Assembly: GCA_038134525.1 (NCBI GenBank)
Contig: JAYPVI010000011.1
Span: forward strand, 19,059 to 83,058
Source of the DNA: GCA-002727735 sp038134525
Lineage (GTDB): Bacteria > Bacteroidota > Bacteroidia > Flavobacteriales_D > Parvicellaceae
DNA: 64,000 bases
Reading direction: 5' to 3'
Part shown: piece by piece, positions 17,152 to 25,723 of the stretch
How positions within the stretch are numbered: position 1 is the stretch's first letter
How the letters are laid out: the number at the start of each line of letters is the position of its first letter
Notes under the pieces: model-generated
The model's input: the letters and a program-made list of their open reading frames with translations, nothing else
What the model was told of the DNA's origin: nothing
Database searches by the model: none
Position numbers and translations under genes: made by a program

Positions 17152-18834
17152 GTGAATTTTAGATTTATTTTTTCATTATTAATTATTTACTTGGTCTCTA
17201 CTGATGTATTTTCTCAAATACATCAAACAAATTTTAGGTCTCCAATTGGTATTCCTATAATACTTTCCGGAAATTTTGGTGAATTAAGAACAAATCATTT
17301 TCATACGGGTTTAGATATTAAAACCAATGGCACCATAAATTATAGAATTTACGCAATTGAAGATGGTTTTGTTTCTCGGATAAAGATTTCCCACTGGGGA
17401 TATGGGAAGGCGATCTATGTTGATCATCCAAATGGTTTAACAAGTGTGTATGCACATCTCGATCACTTCCCCAAAAAAGTAGAACAGTTAATAAGACAAG
17501 AACAATATGCAAGAGAGTCTGAAGAAGTGGATTTTACACTTGAAAAAAACGCACTTTATGTCAAAAAAGGGGAAGTGATAGCCTATTCAGGGAATTCTGG
17601 TGGTTCATCGGGACCACATCTTCATTTTGAGGTTAGAGAGACACAAACAGAATTACCAGTGAATCCCCAACTTTATGGAATAGAAGTTAAAGATAATACC
17701 CCGCCCATTTTAAGAAACATCAAAGTTTATTCGCTTAGAGAAGAGGATTTATTAGTGATGAGACAGAAGCAATATTCATTTATGAAGACCAGCCAGTCCT
17801 ATAAACTAACCACAGATAAACCTATGTTGATCTCAGGTAAAGTGGGTTTAGGTTTATCCGCAATTGATAGGTATGATTTAGCTCAAAATAGGTGTGGAGT
17901 ATACAGTATAAAAGTTTGGATTGATGGAAATGTACATTTTGAGCAAGAAATGAAATCGTTAGATTTTAGTACCAATAAACAAATCAATATACATAAAGAT
18001 TATTATGCCTATCATGAGCTAAAAGAAAGTATTCACAAGCTTTACATTCATCCTGAAAACTGTCTTCCAATATATAAAAGGGAATTAGGGAATGGCGTTA
18101 TTGAATTTGATGATACACTAATCCATGCGATAAAAATTGAAGCATCTGACGTAAGTGGAAATAAAGCCATTTTAAAATTCAATATGAGGAATTCCTATGA
18201 AGCCAATGATGTACAAAGCCAAGCTTTAAAAATGATCTCAAAAAAGGATAAGATAACTTTAGAAAATACAAATTATACAATCCACATAGATTCAAATACT
18301 TTTTATAATGATTACAAAATTGATCATCAATTTGAAAATAATAAGTTAAGTATCAAGAGCCATAATTCACCATCAAAGAAGCAATTCGTAATTGCTATGA
18401 AATTCAATAAATCCATGTTTGTTGATCCCAATAAGATAATAATAGCATACCATTCAAAAAAAGGAGAAGTACTAAACAGAAAAGGAGAAGTATCTGGTGA
18501 TTGGATTACTACTAATATAAATCATTTTGGAGATTTCACATTAATGGTAGATTCTGTGCCACCTGTAATAAACCCAAAAAGAGTAAATAAGTCAATGACC
18601 ATAAATCAATCTTTTCAATTTATAGTTACTGATAATTTAAGTGGGGTAGAAAAATACAAAGTAAAAATTGATGGAAAGTGGGTTTACAGTTCCTATAACT
18701 ACAAAAATGCCATATTGACCATTCCTCTTGATCAATATGCTAACCTAAAACCTGGAGAAAAAGTGTGTGAAGTAGAAGTGGAAGATGAACGAAAAAACAA
18801 ACAAAATTTTACTTACAACTTTCTTTATAATTAA
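17152..18834 (+). CDS. M23-family metallopeptidase, exported
   Basis: 560 residues from a GTG at 17152, chosen because it gives a clean signal peptide (NFRFIFSLLIIYLVSTDVFS then Q); upstream in-frame codons give an implausible leader. The LytM/M23 zinc site is visible: HFHTGLDI supplies H and D, and SGPHLHFEVRET supplies the HxH. About 350 residues of C-terminal beta-rich sequence follow, ending in Ig-like strands. It probably trims peptidoglycan cross-links in the periplasm. It is divergent from the zapA operon and followed by phoH. Confidence 0.88.
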   Translation: MNFRFIFSLLIIYLVSTDVFSQIHQTNFRSPIGIPIILSGNFGELRTNHFHTGLDIKTNGTINYRIYAIEDGFVSRIKISHWGYGKAIYVDHPNGLTSVYAHLDHFPKKVEQLIRQEQYARESEEVDFTLEKNALYVKKGEVIAYSGNSGGSSGPHLHFEVRETQTELPVNPQLYGIEVKDNTPPILRNIKVYSLREEDLLVMRQKQYSFMKTSQSYKLTTDKPMLISGKVGLGLSAIDRYDLAQNRCGVYSIKVWIDGNVHFEQEMKSLDFSTNKQINIHKDYYAYHELKESIHKLYIHPENCLPIYKRELGNGVIEFDDTLIHAIKIEASDVSGNKAILKFNMRNSYEANDVQSQALKMISKKDKITLENTNYTIHIDSNTFYNDYKIDHQFENNKLSIKSHNSPSKKQFVIAMKFNKSMFVDPNKIIIAYHSKKGEVLNRKGEVSGDWITTNINHFGDFTLMVDSVPPVINPKRVNKSMTINQSFQFIVTDNLSGVEKYKVKIDGKWVYSSYNYKNAILTIPLDQYANLKPGEKVCEVEVEDERKNKQNFTYNFLYN

Positions 18835-18923
18835 TGTTGATAAATTCAACTAGAAATAAGTTAATTTTAGATAGGGTATGTGTAATATTTTTCTAATTTT
18901 CCAAGCAAATATTTAATTTCATT

Positions 18924-20261
18924 ATGGCTAAAAAATCTAAGAAATCAAAAAAAATATTTGTACTAGACACTTCTGTTATTTTACATGATCATAATGTTCT
19001 AGACTGTTTTGAAGAAAATGACATTGCCATCCCCATCACCGTATTGGAAGAGTTAGACAACTTTAAGAGAGGTAATGATACCAAAAATTATGAAGCCAGA
19101 GAATTTATTCGAATTCTAGATAGATTAAGCAATGCCTATACCTTACAAGATTGGATTCCTATAAATGGAGAAGAAAAAGGAAAATTTAAAATAATCTTAG
19201 AAAATGACACTAATGAGGCTGATGCTGTTAAAATTTTTGGGAATAAAAATGATCACCACATACTAAATGCAGCTCTTTCCTTGAAAAATACGGCTAAAGA
19301 TTCTAAGGTCATATTGGTTTCTAAGGATATCAATCTCAGGCTTAAAGCCAAGGCATTAAATATTACGGCAGAAGATTTTGAAACCGGTAAAATTGACCGT
19401 GATAGTACATTATATTCTGGAAAGCAATTGGTTGAAAATGTAGAATCGGAATACATCAATAAACTGTATAAACAAGGAAACATTTCGGATACTAATGTAA
19501 TTAAGGATAAGTTGATAGCTAATGGCTTTTACATTATGAAAAACGGAAAAAGTTCTGTGCTTAGCTATTATAATCCACTTGATGATTGCTTAGAAAGAGT
19601 TGAGAAGCAGTATGTGTACGGAATAAAACCCAGAAATGCTGAACAAACCTTTGCATTACATGCCTTGCTAAATCCGGATATCAAATTGGTCACCCTTCAG
19701 GGTGTTGCAGGAACAGGTAAAACACTATTAGCATTAGCCAGTGCTTTAGAGCAACATAATTTGTATCATCAAATTGTTTTAGCAAGACCTATTGTTCCTT
19801 TGAGTAATAAAGATATTGGTTACTTGCCAGGAAATGCAGACGAAAAAATTAATCCATACATGCAGCCTCTTTTCGATAATCTAAAATTCATTAAAAATCA
19901 ATTTGGTCAAAATGAAAAAAAATATCGAAAAATAGAGGAAATGGAAGATGAAGGAAAGTTGAATATCTCTGCGTTGGCCTTTATAAGAGGTCGAAGTTTA
20001 TCTAATGTGATTTTTATTGTAGATGAAGCACAAAATTTGACTCCTCATGAAGTAAAAACAATTATCACCAGAGCAGGGGAGAATACCAAAATCATCTTTA
20101 CCGGTGATGTGTTTCAAATAGACACTCCTTACTTAGACGAACAAAGTAATGGATTATCTTATCTAATTGATCGACTCAAAGGAAATGAGTTATTCGCCCA
20201 CATTACATTAGAAAAAGGAGAACGATCTGAACTAGCAAACTTGGCTAACGAACTACTGTAA
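18924..20261 (+). CDS. PIN-domain plus PhoH-like ATPase
   Basis: 445 residues. The N-terminal PIN nuclease domain (about 8-150) has KKIFVLDTSVILHD, EELDNFK and LVSKDINLRLKA acidic sites. The C-terminal PhoH ATPase carries Walker A GVAGTGKT (from residue 260) and Walker B FIVDEAQNLTP (about 362). This is the YlaK/PhoH2-type RNA helicase-ribonuclease layout. The DUF58 gene begins at the base after its stop codon. Confidence 0.92.
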   Translation: MAKKSKKSKKIFVLDTSVILHDHNVLDCFEENDIAIPITVLEELDNFKRGNDTKNYEAREFIRILDRLSNAYTLQDWIPINGEEKGKFKIILENDTNEADAVKIFGNKNDHHILNAALSLKNTAKDSKVILVSKDINLRLKAKALNITAEDFETGKIDRDSTLYSGKQLVENVESEYINKLYKQGNISDTNVIKDKLIANGFYIMKNGKSSVLSYYNPLDDCLERVEKQYVYGIKPRNAEQTFALHALLNPDIKLVTLQGVAGTGKTLLALASALEQHNLYHQIVLARPIVPLSNKDIGYLPGNADEKINPYMQPLFDNLKFIKNQFGQNEKKYRKIEEMEDEGKLNISALAFIRGRSLSNVIFIVDEAQNLTPHEVKTIITRAGENTKIIFTGDVFQIDTPYLDEQSNGLSYLIDRLKGNELFAHITLEKGERSELANLANELL

Positions 20262-21173
20262 TTGATTGACTACAAAAAAGCGAGAAAATTTGGTTCTCTT
20301 GAACTTTTAGCAAAACAAGTTGTAGAAGGATTTATAACGGGTCTTCACAAAAGCCCTTACCATGGTTTTTCTGTAGAATTTGCCGAACATCGCCTGTATA
20401 ATAATGGAGAGTCTACAAAGCATATTGATTGGAAACTATATGCAAAAACAGATAAACTCTTTATTAAAAAATTCGAAGAAGAAACCAATTTAAGATGCCA
20501 CTTTTTAATTGATGCTTCTTCCTCTATGTTATTTCCTAGTAATGAGCCGTATAATAAATTAAGCTTTTCTATAGATGCTACGGCAGCACTTATTTATTTA
20601 ATGAGAGGTCAGCGAGATGCTTTTGGTGTATCCTTATTTAGTGATAAAATGGATTTTTATGCCCCTGCAAAATCTTCATTGCCTCACCAGAGGTATATTT
20701 TTAGTCTTCTTGAAAAATCATTACAAGAAAAATACACATTAGATCAAAAAAAAGGTAGTGCCATTTCAAAAATGTTAGATCAATCAGCCCTGCTTTTGAA
20801 AAAAAGATCTTTAATTATTTTATTTACCGATTTTATGGGGTTAGAGAATTTGGAAGAACTAAATAATTCCATCAGACACCTAAAATTTAACCAGCATGAA
20901 GTTGTTGTTTTTCATGTTCAACATGATTCATTTGAAAATCAATTTGACCTAAAGAACAGGTATTATCATGTTGTAGACATGGAAACAGGAGAGAAACTAA
21001 AGTTGCACCCAAGAGAGATTAAAGAAGTTTATCAATCAAAAAGAGAAAAACATATAAAGCAGCTAAATGATTTGTTGATACAACGCCAAGTTGATGTTGT
21101 AAATGTGAATATTGAAGATGGATTTGAAGATGTTTTACTTCAATATCTAGTAAAAAGAAAAAAAATAAATTAA
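20262..21173 (+). CDS. DUF58 protein with vWA-like fold
   Basis: 303 residues starting at TTG immediately after the phoH stop. The DUF58 core is clear: GFSVEFAEHRLYNNGES, IDWKLYAKTDKLFIKKFEEE and the MIDAS-like HFLIDASSSML, then ILFTDFMG later. Such proteins normally work with MoxR ATPases and Bat proteins. The bat genes here are 40 kb away, and no moxR is seen next to it. Cytosolic; function not established. Confidence 0.85.
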   Translation: MIDYKKARKFGSLELLAKQVVEGFITGLHKSPYHGFSVEFAEHRLYNNGESTKHIDWKLYAKTDKLFIKKFEEETNLRCHFLIDASSSMLFPSNEPYNKLSFSIDATAALIYLMRGQRDAFGVSLFSDKMDFYAPAKSSLPHQRYIFSLLEKSLQEKYTLDQKKGSAISKMLDQSALLLKKRSLIILFTDFMGLENLEELNNSIRHLKFNQHEVVVFHVQHDSFENQFDLKNRYYHVVDMETGEKLKLHPREIKEVYQSKREKHIKQLNDLLIQRQVDVVNVNIEDGFEDVLLQYLVKRKKIN

Positions 21174-21190
21174 ATTTCTTAGTGAATTGC

Positions 21191-21219
21191 TTGTATTACT
21201 TTAAAAAAAATTAAATTTG
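21191..21219 (+). promoter_or_regulatory. Promoter of tRNA-Asp
   Basis: TTG (21191-21193), 18-base spacer, TAAATTTG (21212-21219), an exact bacteroidete housekeeping promoter. The tRNA begins 12 bases further on. Confidence 0.75.
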
Positions 21220-21230
21220 TCCCTCTTTTA

Positions 21231-21304
21231 GGACCGGTAGTTCAGTTGGTTAGAATACCTGCCTGTCACGCAGGGGGTCGCGGGTTCGAGTCCCGTCCGG
21301 TCCG
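21231..21304 (+). tRNA. tRNA-Asp (GTC)
   Basis: A 74-base cloverleaf. Acceptor GGACCGG pairs with CCGGTCC (21297-21303), discriminator G at 21304. The anticodon stem CCTGC/GCAGG holds loop CTGTCAC with anticodon GTC. The T arm contains GGTTCGAGTCC. CCA is not encoded. Its 3' end is the left attachment core of the integrated element, which rebuilds the tRNA intact. Confidence 0.97.
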
Positions 21305-21307
21305 CTT
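21283..21307 (+). repeat. attL core, 25 bp
   Basis: Starts GGTTCGAGTCCCGTCC and runs through the tRNA acceptor 3' strand plus GCTT. The identical 25 bases occur at 30393-30417. It overlaps the T arm and 3' end of tRNA-Asp, as is usual for tyrosine integrases. Confidence 0.93.
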
Positions 21308-21314
21308 TAAAATT

Positions 21315-21351
21315 CCGTAATCATTTGTTATTCAAAAGGTTACGGTTTTTT
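21315..21351 (+). terminator. Element-borne terminator downstream of tRNA-Asp
   Basis: CCGTAA (21315-21320) pairs with TTACGG (21340-21345) and is followed by six T. It lies inside the element, just past attL, and would replace the native tRNA terminator now displaced to 30421. Confidence 0.65.
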
Positions 21352-21359
21352 ATTTTCTT

Positions 21360-21380
21360 ATTTGCCATAAACTTGCCATA
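21360..21380 (+). repeat. Left candidate integrase arm sites
   Basis: ATTTGCCATA (21360) and ACTTGCCATA (21371) are two direct copies, 11 bases start to start. The same pair with the same spacing occurs near the right end (30265 and 30276). Confidence 0.6.
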
Positions 21381-21464
21381 GAATTACATAAAAAAGCCAA
21401 AAAATCCGTCTGAATCCCTACAAAACCAACACCCGCATATTGATTTAAATCTGCCTTTCTTTTC

Positions 21465-21522
21465 AGCCCCTACGCTGTGAAATAGTTATGTAATCCAATG
21501 GTTTTTTATATTTGGGTATGAG
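21465..21522 (+). promoter_or_regulatory. Cargo leader repeat, copy 1
   Basis: About 58 bases from AGCCC through CGCTGTGAAATAG and TCCAATGGTTTTTTATATTT to the ATG of the protease gene at 21518. It contains TATATTTG (21507-21514), a perfect -7 box ending three bases before the ATG. It is nearly identical to copies at 22857 and 23700. Confidence 0.85.
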
Positions 21523-22840
21523 AACGATTTTCATAATCTTAATTTTCAGCTTAAAAACTTTATATTCTCAACAGATAGTTGAAAAAGGCGATACTATTGA
21601 ATTCACAAAAGAAGTTGAAAATGAATATTGGAATAGACAAATATTTGGAAAGAGAAAAACCCTCAAAAATAAAAATTACATAATATTGAAAGGAGTTTCA
21701 AAAGAATCCAAATTATTTGAGATGTTAAGCTCATCAGAGGCTGAAAAGAGGAGGAAAGAAATTGAGGCTGAAAAGAGGAGGAAAGAAATTGAGGCTGAAA
21801 AGAGGAAAATAGAAGAAAAACATAGAATAGAAAGGTTTTATGCCCTTGTTTATGACAAGCTTAACGGAGAATTAGATCAAATTGAAGGAATTTATAAAAG
21901 TGTTGATTTAGGTGAAAAATTTGAATATGATTTAGCAATTTTTAAGTCAAGTGAAAATGATAGGGAATATGTAGGATTTGTATTAGAAACTACAGATGCT
22001 AGCTTATTTATAGGTTCACCGCTTTTTAAGTTTGAAAAAACAGCACAAAGCAATCTTTTTTTTGGAAAATATATATCAGAGGATGGAATTTCATATGAAA
22101 ATAAAACAGCGACTCTAGAGGGAGCTATTTTAAAAATGGGAATCAAATCTTTTATAAAGATGTACCCAGCTGATGGAGAAAAAAGAAGATACATTGAAAT
22201 TAATCCAATGGTCGACTGGCAAACCTCTGGCAGTGGAGTTCTCATAAATAATAAAGGATATATAGCCACAAATAATCACGTTATAAATGGAGCAAAAAAA
22301 ATAAGAATTTCATTTCAAAATGACACTTTAGATTACGAAGCAAAAATTATTTCTCAAAATGAAGAAAATGATGTGGCTATAGTTAAAATAATAGACACTA
22401 GATTTAAATCAACTGTTAAACCAATTAACTGGAATTCTTCAATTTCGCTTGGAGAAAAAGTGTTTACACTAGGGTATCCAATCAGTAAAAAAATGAGTGA
22501 TAATGTTAAAGTTGTGGATGGTATTGTTAGTGGTCTTAATGGCATAGAGGGAGACAAAGCATTTTTTCAAACTACTCTTCCTGTATGGTTTGGAAATTCT
22601 GGAGGTCCTTGTTTTAATTCTAAAGGTGAAATTCTTGGCTTAGCTACTCAAATTTTATGGGATAAAGGAGAAAAAATGGATAATGTTGCTTACATAACCA
22701 AGACTTCAAATGTTATTAGCTTAGCTGGTAGTTTTATTTCTAAAGATAATATATCTAAAACTGGGCTTAATGAAATACCTTTTGAAGACCTAATTAAAGA
22801 GCTAATTCCTTATTCAACATTTATAAAAGTTAATTATTAA
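21518..22840 (+). CDS. Exported trypsin-like serine protease (S1C-like), element cargo
   Basis: 440 residues from the ATG at 21518, which directly follows leader copy 1. Signal peptide MRTIFIILIFSLKTLYSQ. Around residues 70-105 is a charged coiled coil built from three near-identical AEKRRKEIE units. The C-terminal half is a trypsin fold with a full triad: H in TNNHVING, D in ENDVAIVKI, S in GNSGGPC, preceded by SGSGVLINNKGYIA. No PDZ domain is seen. It should act outside the cytoplasm, in periplasm or at the surface. No substrate can be read; its neighbours are two further exported cargo proteins. Confidence 0.85.
   Translation: MRTIFIILIFSLKTLYSQQIVEKGDTIEFTKEVENEYWNRQIFGKRKTLKNKNYIILKGVSKESKLFEMLSSSEAEKRRKEIEAEKRRKEIEAEKRKIEEKHRIERFYALVYDKLNGELDQIEGIYKSVDLGEKFEYDLAIFKSSENDREYVGFVLETTDASLFIGSPLFKFEKTAQSNLFFGKYISEDGISYENKTATLEGAILKMGIKSFIKMYPADGEKRRYIEINPMVDWQTSGSGVLINNKGYIATNNHVINGAKKIRISFQNDTLDYEAKIISQNEENDVAIVKIIDTRFKSTVKPINWNSSISLGEKVFTLGYPISKKMSDNVKVVDGIVSGLNGIEGDKAFFQTTLPVWFGNSGGPCFNSKGEILGLATQILWDKGEKMDNVAYITKTSNVISLAGSFISKDNISKTGLNEIPFEDLIKELIPYSTFIKVNY
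21737..21817 (+). repeat. 27 bp coding tandem repeat in the protease gene
   Basis: Two exact 27-base units (21737-21763, 21764-21790) and a third diverged one (21791-21817) encode the E-A-E-K-R-R-K-E-I coiled-coil repeats. Copy number could vary by slippage. Confidence 0.9.
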
Positions 22841-22856
22841 TTAACTAATCTAAAAT

Positions 22857-22914
22857 AGCCCATTCGCTGTGAAATAGGGATGTAACCCAATGGTTTTTTA
22901 TATTTGGGTATGAG
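22857..22914 (+). promoter_or_regulatory. Cargo leader repeat, copy 2
   Basis: Matches copy 1 from AGCCC to GGGTATGAG with only a few differences (CATT for CTA near the start, GGATG for TTATG, ACCC for ATCC). It includes TATATTTG and ends at the ATG of the lipoprotein gene at 22910. It begins 16 bases after the protease stop. Confidence 0.88.
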
Positions 22915-23683
22915 AGTATTTCTAAGTGTGTTAATAATTCTAGCTTTAGTAGGGTGCAATTCTAATTCTGGTGAAGTCCCTGTTGAAGAAAATACAGTTG
23001 AGGTTATAGTTGACTCGGTTCCATTAGTTGTTGAAGAAACTACAGTTGAGGTTATAGCTGATTCGGTTCCATTAGTAGTGGAAGTTGATACAGTAGAAAC
23101 TAAAGTGGAGGAGGTATTGAATGATTCAGCGATAATTGTAAAAGAAGATGTTATAAGGATTCGTAGCGATAGTACCAAGTACTATGTTTTTTCAAGGGAA
23201 AACGATACGTTGTTTCTAAATCAAGCACCATTCAATGGAATAATTTACAGTTTAAACGATGATGGGATCTTAGAGAATGAGGAGGAATACGTTGATGGAT
23301 TTGATAAATTATACCGTGAATATTATGAAAATGGTCAATTATCTTTTTCTTATCAGTGCATAAGTTATAGTTCAAATGAAAATGAAGCCAATAGTTATGA
23401 GGAATTTTTTTTGTATGCAAAATATCAGTTAATGTTTTATTATGAGACTGGTGAGAAAAAAGCTGAATATTATCGGGTAGTAAACAAAAGAGGGTATTCT
23501 TGTAAAGGAAAAATTTGGTATAAAAACGGTAAGTTGGCTCACGAAACAGTTCAATCTGAAGATGATTATTATGCAACTAAAGAGATTTGCTGGGACAAAG
23601 AGGGAAACAAGATAGAAGATTGTGAAAATTTCAATGATAATGATGAGTTTTATAATATTAGGGATAGATGTGACACGATGTGA
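22910..23683 (+). CDS. Lipoprotein with acidic repeats and YwqK/MORN-like repeats, element cargo
   Basis: 257 residues from the ATG at 22910. Signal peptide with lipobox LVGC (acylated cysteine at residue 16). A valine/glutamate-rich linker follows, with duplicated 16-residue units (TVEVIVDSVPLVVEE, TVEVIADSVPLVVEV). The C-terminal half has the repeat style of YwqK/MORN_2 proteins (YREYYENGQLSFSY, YYETGEKKAEYY, WYKNGKLAHE, CWDKEGNKIEDC). No catalytic motif. It should be anchored in an outer-envelope membrane. It shares leader and repeat type with its neighbours; function unknown. Confidence 0.8.
   Translation: MRVFLSVLIILALVGCNSNSGEVPVEENTVEVIVDSVPLVVEETTVEVIADSVPLVVEVDTVETKVEEVLNDSAIIVKEDVIRIRSDSTKYYVFSRENDTLFLNQAPFNGIIYSLNDDGILENEEEYVDGFDKLYREYYENGQLSFSYQCISYSSNENEANSYEEFFLYAKYQLMFYYETGEKKAEYYRVVNKRGYSCKGKIWYKNGKLAHETVQSEDDYYATKEICWDKEGNKIEDCENFNDNDEFYNIRDRCDTM
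22991..23101 (+). repeat. 48 bp coding tandem repeat in the lipoprotein gene
   Basis: Units at 22991-23038 and 23039-23086 agree at most positions and a third, partial one starts at 23087 (GATACAGTAGAAACT). They encode the acidic V-E-V-I-x-D-S-V-P linker. Confidence 0.85.
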
Positions 23684-23699
23684 CAATAGGATTTCTTTC

Positions 23700-23749
23700 A
23701 GCCCTCTCGCTGTGAAATAGGGATGTAATCCAATGGTTTTTTATATTTA
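23700..23749 (+). promoter_or_regulatory. Cargo leader repeat, copy 3
   Basis: AGCCC through CGCTGTGAAATAGGGATG to GGTTTTTTATATTT, the same as copies 1 and 2, but diverging after TATATTT, where the ATG at 23750 follows two bases later. It begins 16 bases after the lipoprotein stop, the same distance as copy 2 from the protease stop. Confidence 0.87.
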
Positions 23750-25591
23750 ATGAAAATTGTCTCAATGAGAAGCCACATCAAATTCATATTACCACTCATC
23801 ATACTGTTATTTACTAGCGATCTAATAGGTCAAACTATTGTGGAAAATGGATTAATCAGAGTAGAAGGTAATTTAGCGTACTATAAAGGAGAATTATTTA
23901 ATGGTAAACGAGTAAGTTACTATGCAAATAGACAACTAAAACGGGAACAAAATTATAAAAAAGGAAAAAAGGATGGATTAGGGAAAAGGTGGTATGAGAA
24001 TGGACAACTGAAAGAAGAACTAAATTACAAAGATGGAAAAATGGATGGATTAGTGAAAAGGTGGTATGAGAATGGACAATTAAGTTCTGAGTCTAATTGG
24101 AAAAAAGGAGAATCGGATGGTTTATCTAAAGGTTGGTATAAAAATGGACAATTACATTGGGAACAAAATCATAAAAAAGGAAAAAAGGAAGAAAAATATA
24201 AAAAGTGGTATGAGAATGGACAATTAGAATATGAAGGAAATTATAAAGATGGAAAAGCAGAAGGATTGTTTTTAGCCTGGTATAAGAACGGTCAATTGTG
24301 TAATAAAAAAAATTATAAAGACGGGAAAGAAAACGGGCTATTTAAGGAGTGGTATGAAAATGGCCAATTAAAAGAGGAACGAAATTATAAAGAGGGGATT
24401 TATGATGGCGTAAGATGTTTCTATAGCGAAGAAGGAAAACTTACTAAGAAAGAAACCTATCAAGAAGGAAAACTCACTAAGAAAGATACGTATAAAGAAG
24501 GGGAGTTAATTAATACAGAAACATTCTCTGATTACGTTCCAAAAAATGGAATTAAAAAAGAGTACTACAAAGGAGGTTATTCTAAAGTTTATTACGAAGA
24601 TGACATTAAAATCAATGAAACAAAATTCAATAGTTCATTTAAAGTAATTGGTCGCTTCGAATTTGACAAAAACACAGGGGATACAATAAGAAAACATTAT
24701 TTTGACAATTATAGTAATCCTACTTATCAGTGGTGGACTAAAGATAGTATTGAAACAGAAATATTTTATTTTACAAAAGCTAGTACTTATTCAAGTTTTT
24801 CTGAAAAATCAAGGTATAGGGTTTTAGGACTTAATAAGACCCAATATGGTGGTGAATTAATTGTTTGTACTTACCTAAATAGAAAAGATTTTAGATTTTT
24901 AATTCAAAAGCGTGATGAAAAAGATAAGTTAGTAATGAGTCAATCTGGTTGCAAAACTTCGACTGGCGAGTGGTGTGATTGCCCAAAAGATATTATTGAG
25001 GATCCAAACCTAAAAAGATATTTTCCCGATATACCTAAAGTTGAAATACCAGTTGGTGGAGTTTTTACTGACAATAGAGATGGAAAAGAATACAAAACAG
25101 TCAAAATTGGGGAGCAAGTATGGATGGCAGAAAATCTAGCTTTTAAACCAGAAAGTGGTAATTATTGGGCTTATAACAACGATACTAATAATATTTCAAT
25201 ATATGGCTTTTTATACGATTGGGAAACTGCAAAAGAGGTATGTCCAGTAGGCTGGCATCTTCCAAGTGATAAAGAATGGTCTGTACTAACAGATTATTTG
25301 GGAGGAGTAGAAGTAGCAGGCACTAAAATGAAAAGCTCTTCAGGTTGGAATGATAATGGCAACGGCACTAATGAGAGCGGTTTTAACGCCTTTCCGGGCG
25401 GTTACCAACAGGTACAGGACAGTGAAGATTTCTACAGCGTTGGTAGACGCGGGTACTGGTGGAGTTCTTCAGAGAGTGGAGATAGAAATAAAAGCATGGC
25501 TTGGTTACTTTTATTGCTCAAGAATAATGGCATGTCCAGCTACTACTATTATAAGGCCGATGGTTATTCTGTACGCTGCATCAAAGACTAA
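23750..25591 (+). CDS. Exported YwqK/MORN_2-repeat protein with C-terminal FISUMP domain, element cargo
   Basis: 613 residues from the ATG at 23750; an ATG at 23765 (MRSHIKFILPLIILL) also gives a good signal peptide and matches the MR start of the other two cargo proteins. Residues about 40-260 are roughly eight YENGQLKEE-type repeats separated by NYKxGKxDGL, as in MORN_2/YwqK proteins. An unclassified middle follows. From about residue 435 comes a Fibrobacter-succinogenes-major-paralogue domain (KIGEQVWMAENL, CPVGWHLPSDKEW, ESGFNAFPGG, YWWSSSES, YSVRCIKD). It is likely surface-exposed; the role may be binding. It is the last of three genes behind the shared leader. Confidence 0.85.
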   Translation: MKIVSMRSHIKFILPLIILLFTSDLIGQTIVENGLIRVEGNLAYYKGELFNGKRVSYYANRQLKREQNYKKGKKDGLGKRWYENGQLKEELNYKDGKMDGLVKRWYENGQLSSESNWKKGESDGLSKGWYKNGQLHWEQNHKKGKKEEKYKKWYENGQLEYEGNYKDGKAEGLFLAWYKNGQLCNKKNYKDGKENGLFKEWYENGQLKEERNYKEGIYDGVRCFYSEEGKLTKKETYQEGKLTKKDTYKEGELINTETFSDYVPKNGIKKEYYKGGYSKVYYEDDIKINETKFNSSFKVIGRFEFDKNTGDTIRKHYFDNYSNPTYQWWTKDSIETEIFYFTKASTYSSFSEKSRYRVLGLNKTQYGGELIVCTYLNRKDFRFLIQKRDEKDKLVMSQSGCKTSTGEWCDCPKDIIEDPNLKRYFPDIPKVEIPVGGVFTDNRDGKEYKTVKIGEQVWMAENLAFKPESGNYWAYNNDTNNISIYGFLYDWETAKEVCPVGWHLPSDKEWSVLTDYLGGVEVAGTKMKSSSGWNDNGNGTNESGFNAFPGGYQQVQDSEDFYSVGRRGYWWSSSESGDRNKSMAWLLLLLKNNGMSSYYYYKADGYSVRCIKD

Positions 25592-25723
25592 CCACCCTCC
25601 CAACACACTCTACTTTCCTACACCCTTAATTATCACCCTTTTAGCCACTACTAATATGTAGGTTTTGTTTAGGGAGGTTTATGATGGGAGAGGGGGTATC
25701 CTTTATCTCTTTGTTTATGAGCT

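Noticed and set aside
21465..23749. The three leader repeats as integron attC sites
   Set aside because: They are not imperfect palindromes, lie before rather than after the genes, and no integron integrase is present; the integrase here is of the tRNA-island type.
23750..25591. Toxin-antitoxin antitoxin because of YwqK-type repeats
   Set aside because: The protein has a signal peptide and FISUMP domain; no toxin gene adjoins it.
25592..25723. Terminator between the cargo and the primase gene
   Set aside because: Only CCTCCC and GGGAGG more than 60 bases apart could pair; no compact stem with T-run is seen.
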